Of a stretch of DNA of 64,000 bases, positions 7,278 to 16,584 are shown in pieces. Position 1 is the first letter of the stretch. Each line of letters opens with the position of its first letter. Below the pieces are notes generated by a model. It did not search any database. It had not been told where the DNA came from and saw nothing but the letters and a program-made list of their open reading frames with translations. The position numbers were made by a program, and so were the translations under genes. Source of the stretch: Sagittula sp048553715 (GTDB lineage: Bacteria > Pseudomonadota > Alphaproteobacteria > Rhodobacterales > Rhodobacteraceae). The stretch is from contig NZ_JBLZNC010000002.1 in assembly GCF_048553715.1 (NCBI RefSeq), positions 62,001 to 126,000 on the forward strand, written 5' to 3'.

Positions 7278-9293
7278 GTGGACATCCAAGAGCTTCGCAC
7301 CCGCAACCCCGATCACTGGATGCGCGCGACCGCCATCCGCGCGCTGGCGCTGGACGCCGTGGCCAACGCCAACTCCGGCCACACCGGCATGCCCATCGGC
7401 ATGGCCGATGTTGCCACCGTCCTGTTCGGCAAGCACCTGAAATTCGACGCGAAAAACCCGCAGTGGCATGACCGCGACCGGTTCATCCTGTCCGCCGGCC
7501 ACGGCTCCATGCTGATCTATTCGCTGCTCTACCTCTGCGGCGACCCCGAGGTCACGCTCGACGAGATCAAGAACTTCCGCCAGCTGGGCGCGAAGACCGC
7601 CGGTCACCCGGAAAACTTCCTGCTCAAGGCCGTTGAGACCACCACCGGCCCGCTGGGTCAGGGCATCTCCAACTCCGTAGGCTTCGCCATGGCCGAGGAA
7701 ATGCTGCGCGCGCGCTTCGGCAAGAAACTGGTCGACCACCACACCTATGTCATCGCCGGTGACGGCTGCCTGATGGAAGGTGTCAGTCAAGAAGCCATCG
7801 CCATCGCAGGCCGTCACGAGCTCTCCAAGCTGATCGTCTTCTGGGACAACAACGACATCACCATCGACGGCAAGGTGTCCCTGTCCGACAAAACCGACCA
7901 GATCACGCGCTTCAAATCCGCAGGCTGGCACGTGCAGGAAATCGACGGCCACGACGCCGAGGCCATCGACGCCGCCATCACCGCCGCCAAAAAGGCCGGC
8001 AAGCCCTCGATGATCGCCTGCAAGACCCACATCGCATTGGGCCACGCAGCGCAGGACACCTCCAAAGGGCACGGCGCGCTCACCAACGCCGAGCAGAACA
8101 CCGCCGCCAAGGACGCATGGGGCTGGACCACCGGCCCGTTCGAAGTCCCCGCAGACGTCAAATCCTGGTGGGAAGAGATCGGCACCCGAGGTGCTGCAGA
8201 CCGCTCTGAATGGGAAGCCCGCCTCGCAGGGATGTCCGAGAGCCGCCAAAAGGAATTCGCCCGCGTGATGAACGGCGAAGCCCCGAAAAAGCTCTCGGCC
8301 ACCGTCAAGGCGCTGAAAAAGCAGATCTCGGAAACCGCCCCCAAGGTCGCGACCCGCAAGGCGTCGGAAATGGCGCTCGAAGTCATCAACCCGATCATGC
8401 CCGAAACCATCGGCGGCTCGGCGGACCTCACCGGCTCCAACAACACGCTGACCGGCGACATGGGCGTCTTTGACGTGGGCAGCCGCAAGGGCCGCTACGT
8501 CTACTGGGGCATCCGCGAGCACGGCATGGCCGCCGCGATGAACGGCATCGCGCTCCACGGCGGTCTGCGTCCCTACGGCGGCACCTTCATGGCCTTTACC
8601 GACTATGCCCGCCCCTCCATGCGTCTCGCCGCGCTGATGAAGGTGCCGACGGTCTTCGTCATGACCCATGACAGCATCGGTCTGGGCGAAGACGGCCCGA
8701 CCCACCAGCCGGTCGAACACCTCGCCATCTCGCGGGCGACGCCCAACACGCTGGTGTTCCGTCCGGCGGACGCGGTGGAAACCGCCGAGGCCTGGGAAAT
8801 TGCGCTGAAACAGACGGACACCCCGTCGGTGCTGTCGCTGACCCGTCAGGGCCTACCCACCGTGCGGACCGAGCACAAGACCGCCAACCTGTCGGAAAAA
8901 GGCGCCTACGTGCTGGCCGAGGCCGCGGGCAAGCGTCAGGTCATCCTGATGGCCACCGGTTCCGAGGTCGAACTGGCGCTCAAAGCGCGCGAGGCGCTGC
9001 AGGCCGAGGGCATCGGCACCCGTGTCGTCTCCATGCCCTGCATCGAGCTGTTCGAACAACAAGACGAGGCCTACCGCCGCAAGGTTCTGCCCGCCGGTCC
9101 CGTGCGCGTCGCGGTCGAGGCCGCGGTGCAGTTCGGCTGGGACAAGTGGCTGTTCTCGGAGCGTGGCAAGCGTGACAAGGGCGCCTTCGTCGGCATGCCC
9201 GGCTTCGGCGCCTCCGCCCCGGCAGAGGTCCTGTTCGAGAAATTCGGCATCACCTCCGACGCGGTCGTCGCAGCGGCCAAGGGCCTGCTCTAA
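7278..9293 (+). CDS. tkt: Transketolase
   Basis: 671-residue thiamine-diphosphate enzyme of the pentose phosphate pathway that moves two-carbon units between sugar phosphates. Visible motifs are the HTGMPIGMAD and SAGHGSML substrate loops, the ThDP motif beginning GDGCLMEG and ending in DNNDITIDG, and GIREHGMAAAMNGIALHGG of the pyrimidine-binding domain. The family length of about 665 residues is matched by a GTG start at 7278 with AAGGAA upstream (MDIQELRTRN). The open frame runs back to 7206 but that part has no similarity to transketolases. It diverges from the zapA operon across 247 bases. Confidence 0.95.
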   Translation: MDIQELRTRNPDHWMRATAIRALALDAVANANSGHTGMPIGMADVATVLFGKHLKFDAKNPQWHDRDRFILSAGHGSMLIYSLLYLCGDPEVTLDEIKNFRQLGAKTAGHPENFLLKAVETTTGPLGQGISNSVGFAMAEEMLRARFGKKLVDHHTYVIAGDGCLMEGVSQEAIAIAGRHELSKLIVFWDNNDITIDGKVSLSDKTDQITRFKSAGWHVQEIDGHDAEAIDAAITAAKKAGKPSMIACKTHIALGHAAQDTSKGHGALTNAEQNTAAKDAWGWTTGPFEVPADVKSWWEEIGTRGAADRSEWEARLAGMSESRQKEFARVMNGEAPKKLSATVKALKKQISETAPKVATRKASEMALEVINPIMPETIGGSADLTGSNNTLTGDMGVFDVGSRKGRYVYWGIREHGMAAAMNGIALHGGLRPYGGTFMAFTDYARPSMRLAALMKVPTVFVMTHDSIGLGEDGPTHQPVEHLAISRATPNTLVFRPADAVETAEAWEIALKQTDTPSVLSLTRQGLPTVRTEHKTANLSEKGAYVLAEAAGKRQVILMATGSEVELALKAREALQAEGIGTRVVSMPCIELFEQQDEAYRRKVLPAGPVRVAVEAAVQFGWDKWLFSERGKRDKGAFVGMPGFGASAPAEVLFEKFGITSDAVVAAAKGLL

Positions 9294-9318
9294 ACGCAGC
9301 CCTTGCACAGTACAAAGA

Positions 9319-9349
9319 AAGCCCCGCCGACACACCGTCGGTGGGGCTT
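9319..9349 (+). terminator. Stem-loop after tkt
   Basis: A 13-bp stem (AAGCCCCGCCGAC / GTCGGTGGGGCTT, one G-T pair) with a five-base loop, 25 bases after the tkt stop. The T tail is poor, so it may act as an mRNA-stabilising hairpin as well as a terminator. Confidence 0.65.
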
Positions 9350-9446
9350 ATCCTCAGGCAAACAGATATAATCATATGGGTCGCCTATGGGGACAAAGCG
9401 GCAATTGGCTGCGGTCTCTCCAATGGCCTCTAACTGATCTTAGATT

Positions 9447-9929
9447 TTAGTTTTCACCCAAAAGTTCTTGAATCACATCCAATTCCACCAAGATGTATTC
9501 GAGGTTTCTTTGGATACATTCGAATTTCTCAGGCGACATTTGTACCCTTTGCAAAGCCCCGTGTTTGCTCCCGTCATCGCGAGTGTGCCTCTTGATGAAC
9601 TTACAAACTAACAGCCCCTCCTCAGTAACCCAAAGTCCATGTGCAAACTGGCCTCTCAGCTCTGAAGCAAAATCCAGCTTCGAGAGGGTGTTGGTGAAAC
9701 AGTCTGAGTTGATGCCCACATCATTTTTCAGTTTATCACGAAGCATCTTTTTGCGCTGATCAAAAGTGCCGCGAGCCGCATTGGTCATTTCATTTTCTGT
9801 AACACTAGGCACCGCCGATATAGTGCGGAACAACTCGTATTCGATGGCGGTTAGCAAACTCACTGTTCGGCCAATACTCGCATATTGGCCTTCATTGAGA
9901 CGTCTGAGCGATTTAATCTCCGAATTCAT
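9447..9929 (-). CDS. Orphan A+T-rich protein with RX4H (HEPN-like) motif
   Basis: 160 residues, mostly helical, family not recognised. Residues 91-100 read LRGQFAHGLW. Arg92 and His97 form an RX4H pair in a helix, the hallmark of HEPN-fold ribonucleases and toxins, and the following HG-W resembles several HEPN-like families. A helical N-terminus with TAIEYELFRTIS fits a four-helix fold. The gene is visibly richer in A+T than everything around it and has no operon partner. Together with its isolation between tkt and the lpx block, this suggests horizontal acquisition. The nuclease call is inference from one motif. Confidence 0.6.
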   Translation of the reverse strand: MNSEIKSLRRLNEGQYASIGRTVSLLTAIEYELFRTISAVPSVTENEMTNAARGTFDQRKKMLRDKLKNDVGINSDCFTNTLSKLDFASELRGQFAHGLWVTEEGLLVCKFIKRHTRDDGSKHGALQRVQMSPEKFECIQRNLEYILVELDVIQELLGEN

Positions 9930-10101
9930 GCACTTCGTCCCCTACGCTACTGGCTATTTCAACTCGCGTTAGATGGTCACTTAAAGCACCAACTTACCAT
10001 AACTTAATTGGACATTCGTGAAACGCGCGCCCCCAAAAACACTTCGGACGCCAAGCGGCCATTCAAGGCGGCGAGCCTCCCAACGCATCCGTCGCCCGTA
10101 G

Positions 10102-10120
10102 GGTGGGTTTTCAACCCACC
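10102..10120. repeat. Short dispersed-type palindrome GGTGGGTT-TTC-AACCCACC
   Basis: An 8-bp perfect stem with a three-base loop, preceded by CGTAG. Sequences of the form TAGGGTGGGTT...AACCCACC recur as intergenic repeats in many bacterial genomes (established observation). I see only one copy in this window. Confidence 0.5.
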
Positions 10121-10170
10121 TCCCCCGGCCCGTTTTCCCGCAAAACCCGCGCCACGACCGAAACCTTTAC

Positions 10171-10204
10171 AACCGACCGGTTTGATGCGCAAAACCGGTC
10201 GGTT
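10171..10204. repeat. 13-bp perfect inverted repeat
   Basis: AACCGACCGGTTT at 10171-10183 and AAACCGGTCGGTT at 10192-10204 enclose the eight-base loop GATGCGCA. The hairpin is very stable and has no T tail. It lies about 150 bases beyond the lpxB stop on the minus strand. It could be a terminator remnant, a mobile-element end or a protein site. Confidence 0.5.
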
Positions 10205-10351
10205 CGGACCTTTAAATCTGATGAATTCGAGCGAACTGCGCCGTTAACCTCCGGACGGCCCGCGCGGCAGCCACAACATCTGGACGCCCTGCGCTCCATT
10301 TACGGTAAATATCCCACGGGTTTCGATCACGAACAGCGGGTTTTGACCCAT

Positions 10352-11482
10352 TCACAACTTGTTAAGCACAGCTTTCGCGGCCCGCAGCCCCGGTTCCTCG
10401 CCATCACGCCCCAACCGCTGCATGGTCAGGTCCATCGCCGCCTGCTGTCCGCCGGGTGCCTCCAGCACCTTTAAAACACCCTCGGCAATCGCCTCGGGCA
10501 CGCAGTCTTTGCCAATGAATTCAGGCACTTCACGCGTTTCGCTCACGAGGTTGACCAAGGTCACCGTGTCCACCAGCAACAGCCGCGAGATGACCTGCCG
10601 CGACAGCCACGACATATCATAAGCAATGACCATAGGCGTGCCCACGGCGGCCAGCTCCAGCGACACGGTCCCACTCGCCGCCAGCGCTACATGTGCCGCC
10701 TTGAATGCCGCCTGCTTGCCGGAAACATCCTCAGGATCAATGACTTGCACCGGCACGGACCAGCCTGCGACCGCCTCCGTTACCGCAGTCTTAACCTGTC
10801 GCCCCGCTGGTAACAAAAATTGCAGGTCGGGCCTTTGCGCGGCCAGCCGTTCCACGACTTCGCGGAACACCGGTAGCAGCCGCGCCACCTCGGACCGGCG
10901 CGACCCCGGCAAAACCAGACACAGCGGCCCCTCCGCCGCCTGTGCGCCCCGCCATTCCGCGGCCTGCTCGGCGGTGGCCACCGACTCCATCACCACAGGA
11001 TGCCCCACGAAATCGCAAGGGATTCCAACGGCTTCCATAAAGGGCGGCTCAAACGGCAGCAGCGCCAAAACCTGATCGACCACGCCGACCATCTTCTGCG
11101 CCCGCCCCGGACGCCACGCCCAGACCGTGGGCGCCACGTAATGCACCACCCGAATGTCCGACGCAGCCTTCACCAGCTTGTTCACGCGCAGCGAAAATTC
11201 CGGCAGGTCGATGGTCACCAACACATCCGGTTTCCACTCCAGAACCGCATCCGCCGTCTGTCGGATGCGCCGCTTCAAGGCCCTGTATTCCTTCAGGATT
11301 TCCACGATCCCCATGATGGAAATCTCATCCATCGGAAAGATAGAAACCAGCCCCTCGGCCTCCATCAACGGGCCGCCGATGCCGCGAAACTCTGCCTCAG
11401 GGTGCAGCTGTTTGACCCCGCGCATAAAGGCCGCGCCAAGCTTGTCGCCCGATGCCTCGCCCGCCGTGACGAAAATCCTCAT
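10352..11482 (-). CDS. lpxB: Lipid-A-disaccharide synthase
   Basis: GT19 glycosyltransferase that joins UDP-diacyl-glucosamine and lipid X to form the lipid A disaccharide at the inner membrane; 376 residues. Family marks are the opening RIFVTAGEASGDKLGA, FRGIGGPLMEAEG, VHYVAPTVWAWRPGRA and LPGSRRSEVARLLPVF. The ATG at 11482 overlaps the lpxI stop by four bases (ATGA); the longer frame to 11506 is not needed. It is the last gene of the fabZ-lpxA-lpxI-lpxB run. Confidence 0.96.
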   Translation of the reverse strand: MRIFVTAGEASGDKLGAAFMRGVKQLHPEAEFRGIGGPLMEAEGLVSIFPMDEISIMGIVEILKEYRALKRRIRQTADAVLEWKPDVLVTIDLPEFSLRVNKLVKAASDIRVVHYVAPTVWAWRPGRAQKMVGVVDQVLALLPFEPPFMEAVGIPCDFVGHPVVMESVATAEQAAEWRGAQAAEGPLCLVLPGSRRSEVARLLPVFREVVERLAAQRPDLQFLLPAGRQVKTAVTEAVAGWSVPVQVIDPEDVSGKQAAFKAAHVALAASGTVSLELAAVGTPMVIAYDMSWLSRQVISRLLLVDTVTLVNLVSETREVPEFIGKDCVPEAIAEGVLKVLEAPGGQQAAMDLTMQRLGRDGEEPGLRAAKAVLNKL

Positions 11483-12258
11483 GCGGCCCCCCTTTCCCGG
11501 ATCCATAAAAACAGGCCCGACGTCTCGAGCGAGGCCCGAACGCGCGGCTGATCAAGGATCATAACCCCCTGATGTTCCACGATGATACCGCGCAGCCCTT
11601 TGGTCGCCGCGCGTGCCACCGTCTGAGGCCCGATCACGGGCAAATCGGCGCGGCGGTCCTGTCCGGGCTTGGGGGCCTTGTACAGCACAGCGCCCTGAGC
11701 ACCCTCAAGCCCGTCCAGCATCGCATCCGTCCCGGCGTCACTCTCACGCGCCAGCACAACATCGCCACGCAGGACACAGGCCTGCCCCAGATCCGCCGCC
11801 GCCTGTTCCGCGCTCACGCGGTCACCCAAGGGGGGCAGATCACCCAGATCGGGCAAGACGCCCCAGACCCCGGCCTCCGGCAGCAGGCTGGGCGCAACCT
11901 CATGCGCTGCCACCATGGCAAAGCCAGCGTCCTCAAAGATCGCCATGGCGATGCGCAACGCGCCATCGTCGCCACGACGCAAGGCCCGCACGACACGCGG
12001 CACCAAAGGCCAAGTGCGCCATCCGATCCGCCGTAACGACAGCTCCGGTCGTGCAATTCCACCGCAAAAACAAACGCTTGTCACTCCGCGCCCCCGCAGC
12101 CAATGCAACAGGGTGCCCAGATGTTCGATCCGGAATTCGCGATCAACCGCCAGCCCCTCGGGTGCGTTGCCAGTCAACGAACAGACCACCACCGGCCCGC
12201 CATAGGCGGCAACAACGGCGGCAGGCAAATCCCCCCGTCCGGCGATCAGCGCCAGCAT
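11479..12258 (-). CDS. lpxI: UDP-2,3-diacylglucosamine pyrophosphatase LpxI
   Basis: DUF1009-type enzyme of 259 residues that hydrolyses UDP-2,3-diacylglucosamine to lipid X, the alphaproteobacterial alternative to LpxH. The N-terminal LALIAGRGDLP and the C-terminal run beginning KAPKPGQDRRADLPVIG are diagnostic. Its position between lpxA and lpxB is the standard LpxI context. The start overlaps the lpxA stop by one base (TGATG) and the stop overlaps lpxB by four, giving tight coupling. Confidence 0.95.
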   Translation of the reverse strand: MLALIAGRGDLPAAVVAAYGGPVVVCSLTGNAPEGLAVDREFRIEHLGTLLHWLRGRGVTSVCFCGGIARPELSLRRIGWRTWPLVPRVVRALRRGDDGALRIAMAIFEDAGFAMVAAHEVAPSLLPEAGVWGVLPDLGDLPPLGDRVSAEQAAADLGQACVLRGDVVLARESDAGTDAMLDGLEGAQGAVLYKAPKPGQDRRADLPVIGPQTVARAATKGLRGIIVEHQGVMILDQPRVRASLETSGLFLWIRERGAA

Positions 12259-13043
12259 CAGTGCGGCGTCAGGAACGACCGGTCCGTGTCGCCCAGCACA
12301 AATTCGACGATCTCGCGGACGTAATCGCTTTGCGTTTCATCGCCCAAACGGCGCGCGCGATCCTGAAACGCGCCCTCCCCTTGCGCCAGCATCTGGAATG
12401 CCGCGCGCAAGGCGGTGATGTCCGAACGCGCCACCCCGCGCCGTTTCAGCCCCACAAGGTTCAGCCCGTCGAGCTTGCCACGCGGGCCCTGCACCAGCCC
12501 GTAAGGAATGACATCATTGGTCACCATGGTCACCGCGCCGATGATGGCCCCGCGCCCGATGCGCACCCACTGGTGCACGCCAGACAGACCGCCAACGATG
12601 ACGTCATCCTCGATCACGCAATGCCCCGCCAGCGCGACATTGTTGACCAAAATCACCTTGTTGCCGACCCGCACATCATGCGCCACATGGCAGCCCGCCA
12701 TAAACAGGCCGTCATCGCCCACCACGGTTTCACCACCACCGCCTTCAGTGCCGGTGTTCATGGTCACATGTTCGCGGATGCGGTTGCGTTTGCCGATCCG
12801 CAGCGATGTTTTCTCGCCACGGAATTTCAGATCTTGGGGAATTTCGCCAATGACACCAAAGGGAAAGACCACGGTCTCTTCGCCGATGGTGGTGTTGCCG
12901 GTGACGACCACGTGGCTTTTCAGCTCCACCCTGTCGTGCAGGGTCACCTCGGGGCCGATGTGGCAGAACGGACCGATGCGGACGCCTTCGCCAATGCGGG
13001 CGCCCGGTTCGATCACCGCTGACGGGTGGATCAGATCGCTCAC
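12258..13043 (-). CDS. lpxA: UDP-N-acetylglucosamine O-acyltransferase
   Basis: First enzyme of lipid A synthesis, transferring a 3-hydroxyacyl chain from ACP to UDP-GlcNAc; 261 residues with hexapeptide-repeat left-handed beta helix. Marks include IHPSAVIEPGARIG, GEIPQDLKF, the catalytic-His region MAGCHVAHDVRVG, and GLNLVGLKRRG in the C-terminal helical part. It starts with GTG at 13043 overlapping the fabZ stop (GTGA). The pairing with fabZ upstream is the common arrangement, since both compete for the same hydroxyacyl-ACP. Confidence 0.96.
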   Translation of the reverse strand: MSDLIHPSAVIEPGARIGEGVRIGPFCHIGPEVTLHDRVELKSHVVVTGNTTIGEETVVFPFGVIGEIPQDLKFRGEKTSLRIGKRNRIREHVTMNTGTEGGGGETVVGDDGLFMAGCHVAHDVRVGNKVILVNNVALAGHCVIEDDVIVGGLSGVHQWVRIGRGAIIGAVTMVTNDVIPYGLVQGPRGKLDGLNLVGLKRRGVARSDITALRAAFQMLAQGEGAFQDRARRLGDETQSDYVREIVEFVLGDTDRSFLTPH

Positions 13044-13501
13044 GCCGGCAGCTCCATCATGGCGGTGAATTCGGCCTCTGCCGCGATTTCACCGTCAACG
13101 GTGGCTGTGCCGCCGAATTTCCAGACCTTGCCACCGGGTTTGCCGCGCAGGGTTTCGACCTGCATCCGCAGCTGATCCCCGGGCACCACCTTGCGGCGGA
13201 ATTTGCATTTGTCGATCGACATAAAGAACACTTTCAGCTCCTTGTCCGCCAGATCAAGTGCTGTGCCCACCATCACAGCCGTGGTCTGCGCCATAGCTTC
13301 GACGATTGTAACACCGGGCATGATCGGCAATCCGGGAAAGTGGCCCTGAAAATGCGGCTCGTTCATGGTGACGTTCTTGATGCCCACGGCGCTTTGCGTG
13401 CCGTTGATGTCGATCACCCGATCCACCAGCAAAAACGGATAGCGGTGCGGAATGATCCGCTGGATCAACTGGATGTCGGCGGTAAGAAGATCGTCGCTCA
13501 T
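13040..13501 (-). CDS. fabZ: 3-hydroxyacyl-ACP dehydratase FabZ
   Basis: 153-residue hot-dog-fold dehydratase of fatty acid elongation. Catalytic His54 is in the run that begins PHFQGHFPG, and Glu68 in VTIVEAMAQT; both positions match the family. IIPHRYPFLLVDRV is the usual N-terminal block. The ATG at 13501 fits family length; the frame extends to 13576 but overlaps the skp gene, whose stop is at 13573. It sits between skp and lpxA in the envelope operon. Confidence 0.95.
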   Translation of the reverse strand: MSDDLLTADIQLIQRIIPHRYPFLLVDRVIDINGTQSAVGIKNVTMNEPHFQGHFPGLPIMPGVTIVEAMAQTTAVMVGTALDLADKELKVFFMSIDKCKFRRKVVPGDQLRMQVETLRGKPGGKVWKFGGTATVDGEIAAEAEFTAMMELPA

Positions 13502-13572
13502 GGTCTGGCTCTCTTGTCGTTTGCTCTTTGCAGTAGCAAGGCGGCGCCAAAGGGGCAAGCCGACGGGACCGA

Positions 13573-14166
13573 TCACGGGTCCGTCGGCACGGCCTCGCTG
13601 TCTGCGTCAGGGGTCGGGGCCGCCTCTTCGGGCTGGCCCGCATCAATCAGCGCAATGGTGTTGTCGGTGATATCGACGTAGTCCGCAGCGATCAAAACAT
13701 TGCGGCGTTCCAGCACGACAACCGCATTGGTGGCACGCATGATCTGTTCGATCACCGGCCGTGCCGCTTGCAGGAAATCGCGTCGGCTGTCGTCGCCGCG
13801 CGTGCCCAGGGCCTCGGCCTTGGCGTCCTGTTCGGCGCGCAGGCGCTGCACCTTGGCGTCAAAAGCATCGGCGAGCAGACGAAACTGGGCTGGATCCATT
13901 GAGGCGCGCTGATCCGTCAGCCGCTGCTCTTCCTCGGCCAGCTGCTCTTCGATCCGACGGTTTTCTGCGGCAATCTCGGCACCCGCCGCCTCTATCTCCG
14001 CGTTCAAGGCGCGGCCAAAGGCGCTTTGCAGAAAGGCGCGTTCGAAATCGATGACCAACACACTGCTTTGAAAGCTGCGCGCCTCAGGCGGCGCATCCTG
14101 CGCGACCAGACCGCCGGGGGTGATCCCGGCGATCATCAAGGACAGGCTCAGACACAGCCCACGCAT
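13573..14166 (-). CDS. skp: OmpH/Skp-family periplasmic chaperone
   Basis: 197-residue secreted protein: signal peptide 1-22 (cleavage near GLVAQ-D), a beta segment (SSVLVIDFERAF), long paired helices from about residue 60 to 125, and a closing beta strand (NAVVVLERRNVLIAADYVDIT). This is the Skp jellyfish topology that holds unfolded outer-membrane proteins. The acidic, Pro-rich C-terminal tail after residue 175 is an extension. It lies three bases after the bamA stop, the universal bamA-skp pairing. Confidence 0.9.
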   Translation of the reverse strand: MRGLCLSLSLMIAGITPGGLVAQDAPPEARSFQSSVLVIDFERAFLQSAFGRALNAEIEAAGAEIAAENRRIEEQLAEEEQRLTDQRASMDPAQFRLLADAFDAKVQRLRAEQDAKAEALGTRGDDSRRDFLQAARPVIEQIMRATNAVVVLERRNVLIAADYVDITDNTIALIDAGQPEEAAPTPDADSEAVPTDP

Positions 14167-14169
14167 GGC

Positions 14170-16584
14170 TTAGAACTGGGTCGAGACGGTCAGGTTGAAG
14201 TTCTTCACGTCATCGTAGTCGTTTTTAACCAGCGGTTCCGCGAAATCCATGCGAAGCGGGCCAAGCGCGCTGTCCCACAGGATCGAGAAACCGATCACGT
14301 GACGGGCTTCGAAATCCGACGACACGATGGAGCTGCCCGATGCGGCGTTGGCCCCGTCGTTCACACCCCAGACAGAACCCACATCGTAAAACAGACCGCC
14401 GGCGATGCCGTATTCCTCGGGCAGGCCCAGCGGGAACTCGGCCTCGAACCGCGCGACGGCGTAGAAGTTGCCGCCCAGCGGATCATCGTCACCGTCTGCG
14501 CCGATCTCACGCGGGCCAATCCCCGCGTAAGAGAAGCCGCGCATGATGTTGGGGCTGGTCTGGAAACGGTCGGTGACGCGGCTTTCCCCTTCGGAGTAGT
14601 GCAGCGCCCCCCCTTCCAGCGTGGCCCGCAATGTGACCTCTTCGCTGAACACGCGGGTCTGGGCAATCGCCTTGGCGGAGGTGCGCACATAAGAGGTATC
14701 GCCCCCCAAGCCGCCGAAATCCTGACCGAATTCAAGACGCACACGGCTGTTCGGAGACAGCCCCGCCCGCGCGGTGTCATAGGTGTAGGTGTAGCCGATG
14801 CCGCTGTCGAAACGCTCGCCCTCTTCAGCCTCGGTCGCGATCACGCCCGGATCAGAGGTATCCGCGCCAATGGCATCTTCCGCCTCGATATCGGAGTAAT
14901 TGAGCGAATAACGGACCTGCAAACGGCCATTGTCCGACAACGGGAAGGTCAGCGACGGCTGGAACAGGCCGGTCGTCGTGTCGTAATTCGCGGTGCCAAG
15001 GCTGTCGGTTTCCGCGAAATTGGCCGTTACACCAAAGGCCAGATCACGGCCCAGCAAGGCCGGTTCAACAAAGGTCAGCCCGTAGCTGCGCGAGGACGAG
15101 GCCGTGTTGATGTTGAACCCGAAGGTCTGCCCACGGCCGAGGAAGTTACGCTCCGAGAAGGAGATCGCCGCACCAAAGCCCGAGGAGGACGAGTAGTTGC
15201 CACCAAAGGACAGCGAGCCGGTCGGCTGTTCCTCGACGTCCACGTCGATCACAACCTGCTGCGGAGATGACCCTTCGCGCGCATCGACGTTCACGTTGGC
15301 AAAGAAGCCAAGCGCCCGAATGCGTTCCGCGCTTTCGCGGATGGCGCGCGGGTTGAACGGGTCCCCTTCGACCACGTCAAACTGGCGGCGCACTACACGG
15401 TCCAGCGTGGTGGAGTTGCCTTCGATATCGATCCGTTCGACAAAGATACGCTCGCCGCGCACCAGCTCGAAGGTGACATCAAGCGACAGATCACGGTCGT
15501 TGCGGTCAATGCGCGGATCGACACGAACGAAGTTCAGCCCCTCGCGGATGGCCAGCTTTTCGAGACGTTCGATCTCGTTCTCGACGCGCATCGGGTTGTA
15601 AGTCACGCCCGGGCGCAGACGCAGGGCGTTCTGAAATTTCTCCACATCCACGTCCGGCAGGTCAGAGGCCACCGTGACGTTGCCCACGCTGAACTGCTGC
15701 CCTTCCTCGACGTTGAAGGTCACGAAATAGCCGTCGCGTTCCTGTGCAAGCTCGCCATTCACGCCGGTCACGCGGAAATCCACGTAGCCGCGCGACATGT
15801 AGAAATCGTTCAGCAACTGCTTGTCGAACTCGATGCGGTCCTCGATGAAGGTATCCTTGCGGATGACCGCGCGCAGCAGACCGGCCTGCTTGGTGTCGAC
15901 CACGCGGCGCAGACGACGGTCGGTGTAGACCGTGTTGCCGACAAAGCCGATGCGCTCCACCTCAGAGACGCCGCCTTCGAAGATCTCGAACACCAGATCC
16001 ACGCGGTTGTCGGCACGGCGGATCACCTTAGGCGCGACGCGTGCCGCCAGACGGCCCTGCACCACGTAAGCCTCGGAAATGCTTTGTGCATCCTGCTCCG
16101 CCAGACGCGGGCTAAAGACACGGCGGGTCTGGCTTTGCACCAAGGGCGCGAGATCCTCGTCCTTGATGCGCTTATTGCCCTCGAACACGATCCGGTTGAC
16201 CGTGGGGTATTCTACAACCGAAATTACGAGCGTGTTGCCCTGCGGCGTGATCTCGACGCTTTCAAACAGGCCGGAGTCCTGGATGCGCTGATAGGCGTCG
16301 TTCAACTGTCCCGCGCTGACACGCTGACCGCGGGCGATGCCCGCATAGGTCAGGATGGTGCCGGCTTCGACCCGCTGGTTGCCCTGAATCTCGACGTTGG
16401 AGAAGCTGTAGGACTGCGCATAGGCCGCCTGTGGAATGACCACGCTTGTGGCGCCCACACCCAGACCGATCGCCATCGACAGGCAGACGGCCTCGACGAT
16501 GCGGCAGCGGTTTTTGTTCATTGGTTTTTTCTGCGCAATTTGCGCGGAAATGACTTCGGCCATTTTCGCAATCCACTTCGACAT
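14170..16584 (-). CDS. bamA: Outer membrane assembly factor BamA
   Basis: Omp85-family core of the BAM machine that inserts beta-barrel proteins into the outer membrane. After a signal sequence (cleavage at AYAQ-SYSF) come five POTRA domains, the first opening with VEIQGNQRVEAGTI. The barrel starts near FGGNYSSSSGFG, contains the loop motif MRGFSYAGIGPR (VRGF type), and ends with the terminal Phe signature LTVSTQF. I place the start at the ATG 16584, giving 804 residues. ATG 16521 (MNKNRC) would give a more ordinary signal peptide, and neither has a good ribosome binding site. It lies downstream of rseP with a small open frame between. Confidence 0.94.
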   Translation of the reverse strand: MSKWIAKMAEVISAQIAQKKPMNKNRCRIVEAVCLSMAIGLGVGATSVVIPQAAYAQSYSFSNVEIQGNQRVEAGTILTYAGIARGQRVSAGQLNDAYQRIQDSGLFESVEITPQGNTLVISVVEYPTVNRIVFEGNKRIKDEDLAPLVQSQTRRVFSPRLAEQDAQSISEAYVVQGRLAARVAPKVIRRADNRVDLVFEIFEGGVSEVERIGFVGNTVYTDRRLRRVVDTKQAGLLRAVIRKDTFIEDRIEFDKQLLNDFYMSRGYVDFRVTGVNGELAQERDGYFVTFNVEEGQQFSVGNVTVASDLPDVDVEKFQNALRLRPGVTYNPMRVENEIERLEKLAIREGLNFVRVDPRIDRNDRDLSLDVTFELVRGERIFVERIDIEGNSTTLDRVVRRQFDVVEGDPFNPRAIRESAERIRALGFFANVNVDAREGSSPQQVVIDVDVEEQPTGSLSFGGNYSSSSGFGAAISFSERNFLGRGQTFGFNINTASSSRSYGLTFVEPALLGRDLAFGVTANFAETDSLGTANYDTTTGLFQPSLTFPLSDNGRLQVRYSLNYSDIEAEDAIGADTSDPGVIATEAEEGERFDSGIGYTYTYDTARAGLSPNSRVRLEFGQDFGGLGGDTSYVRTSAKAIAQTRVFSEEVTLRATLEGGALHYSEGESRVTDRFQTSPNIMRGFSYAGIGPREIGADGDDDPLGGNFYAVARFEAEFPLGLPEEYGIAGGLFYDVGSVWGVNDGANAASGSSIVSSDFEARHVIGFSILWDSALGPLRMDFAEPLVKNDYDDVKNFNLTVSTQF

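Larger units (their letters stand above)
9930..10351. other. 422-base intergenic region with two hairpins
   Basis: Between the HEPN-like orphan and the end of lpxB I see no supported gene; short open frames here lack ribosome binding sites. It contains two inverted repeats, listed separately, which separate the probable acquired gene from the core lpx operon. Confidence 0.6.

Noticed and set aside
7242..8720. 492-codon minus-strand frame opposite tkt
   Set aside because: Antisense shadow of transketolase produced by third-position G+C bias.
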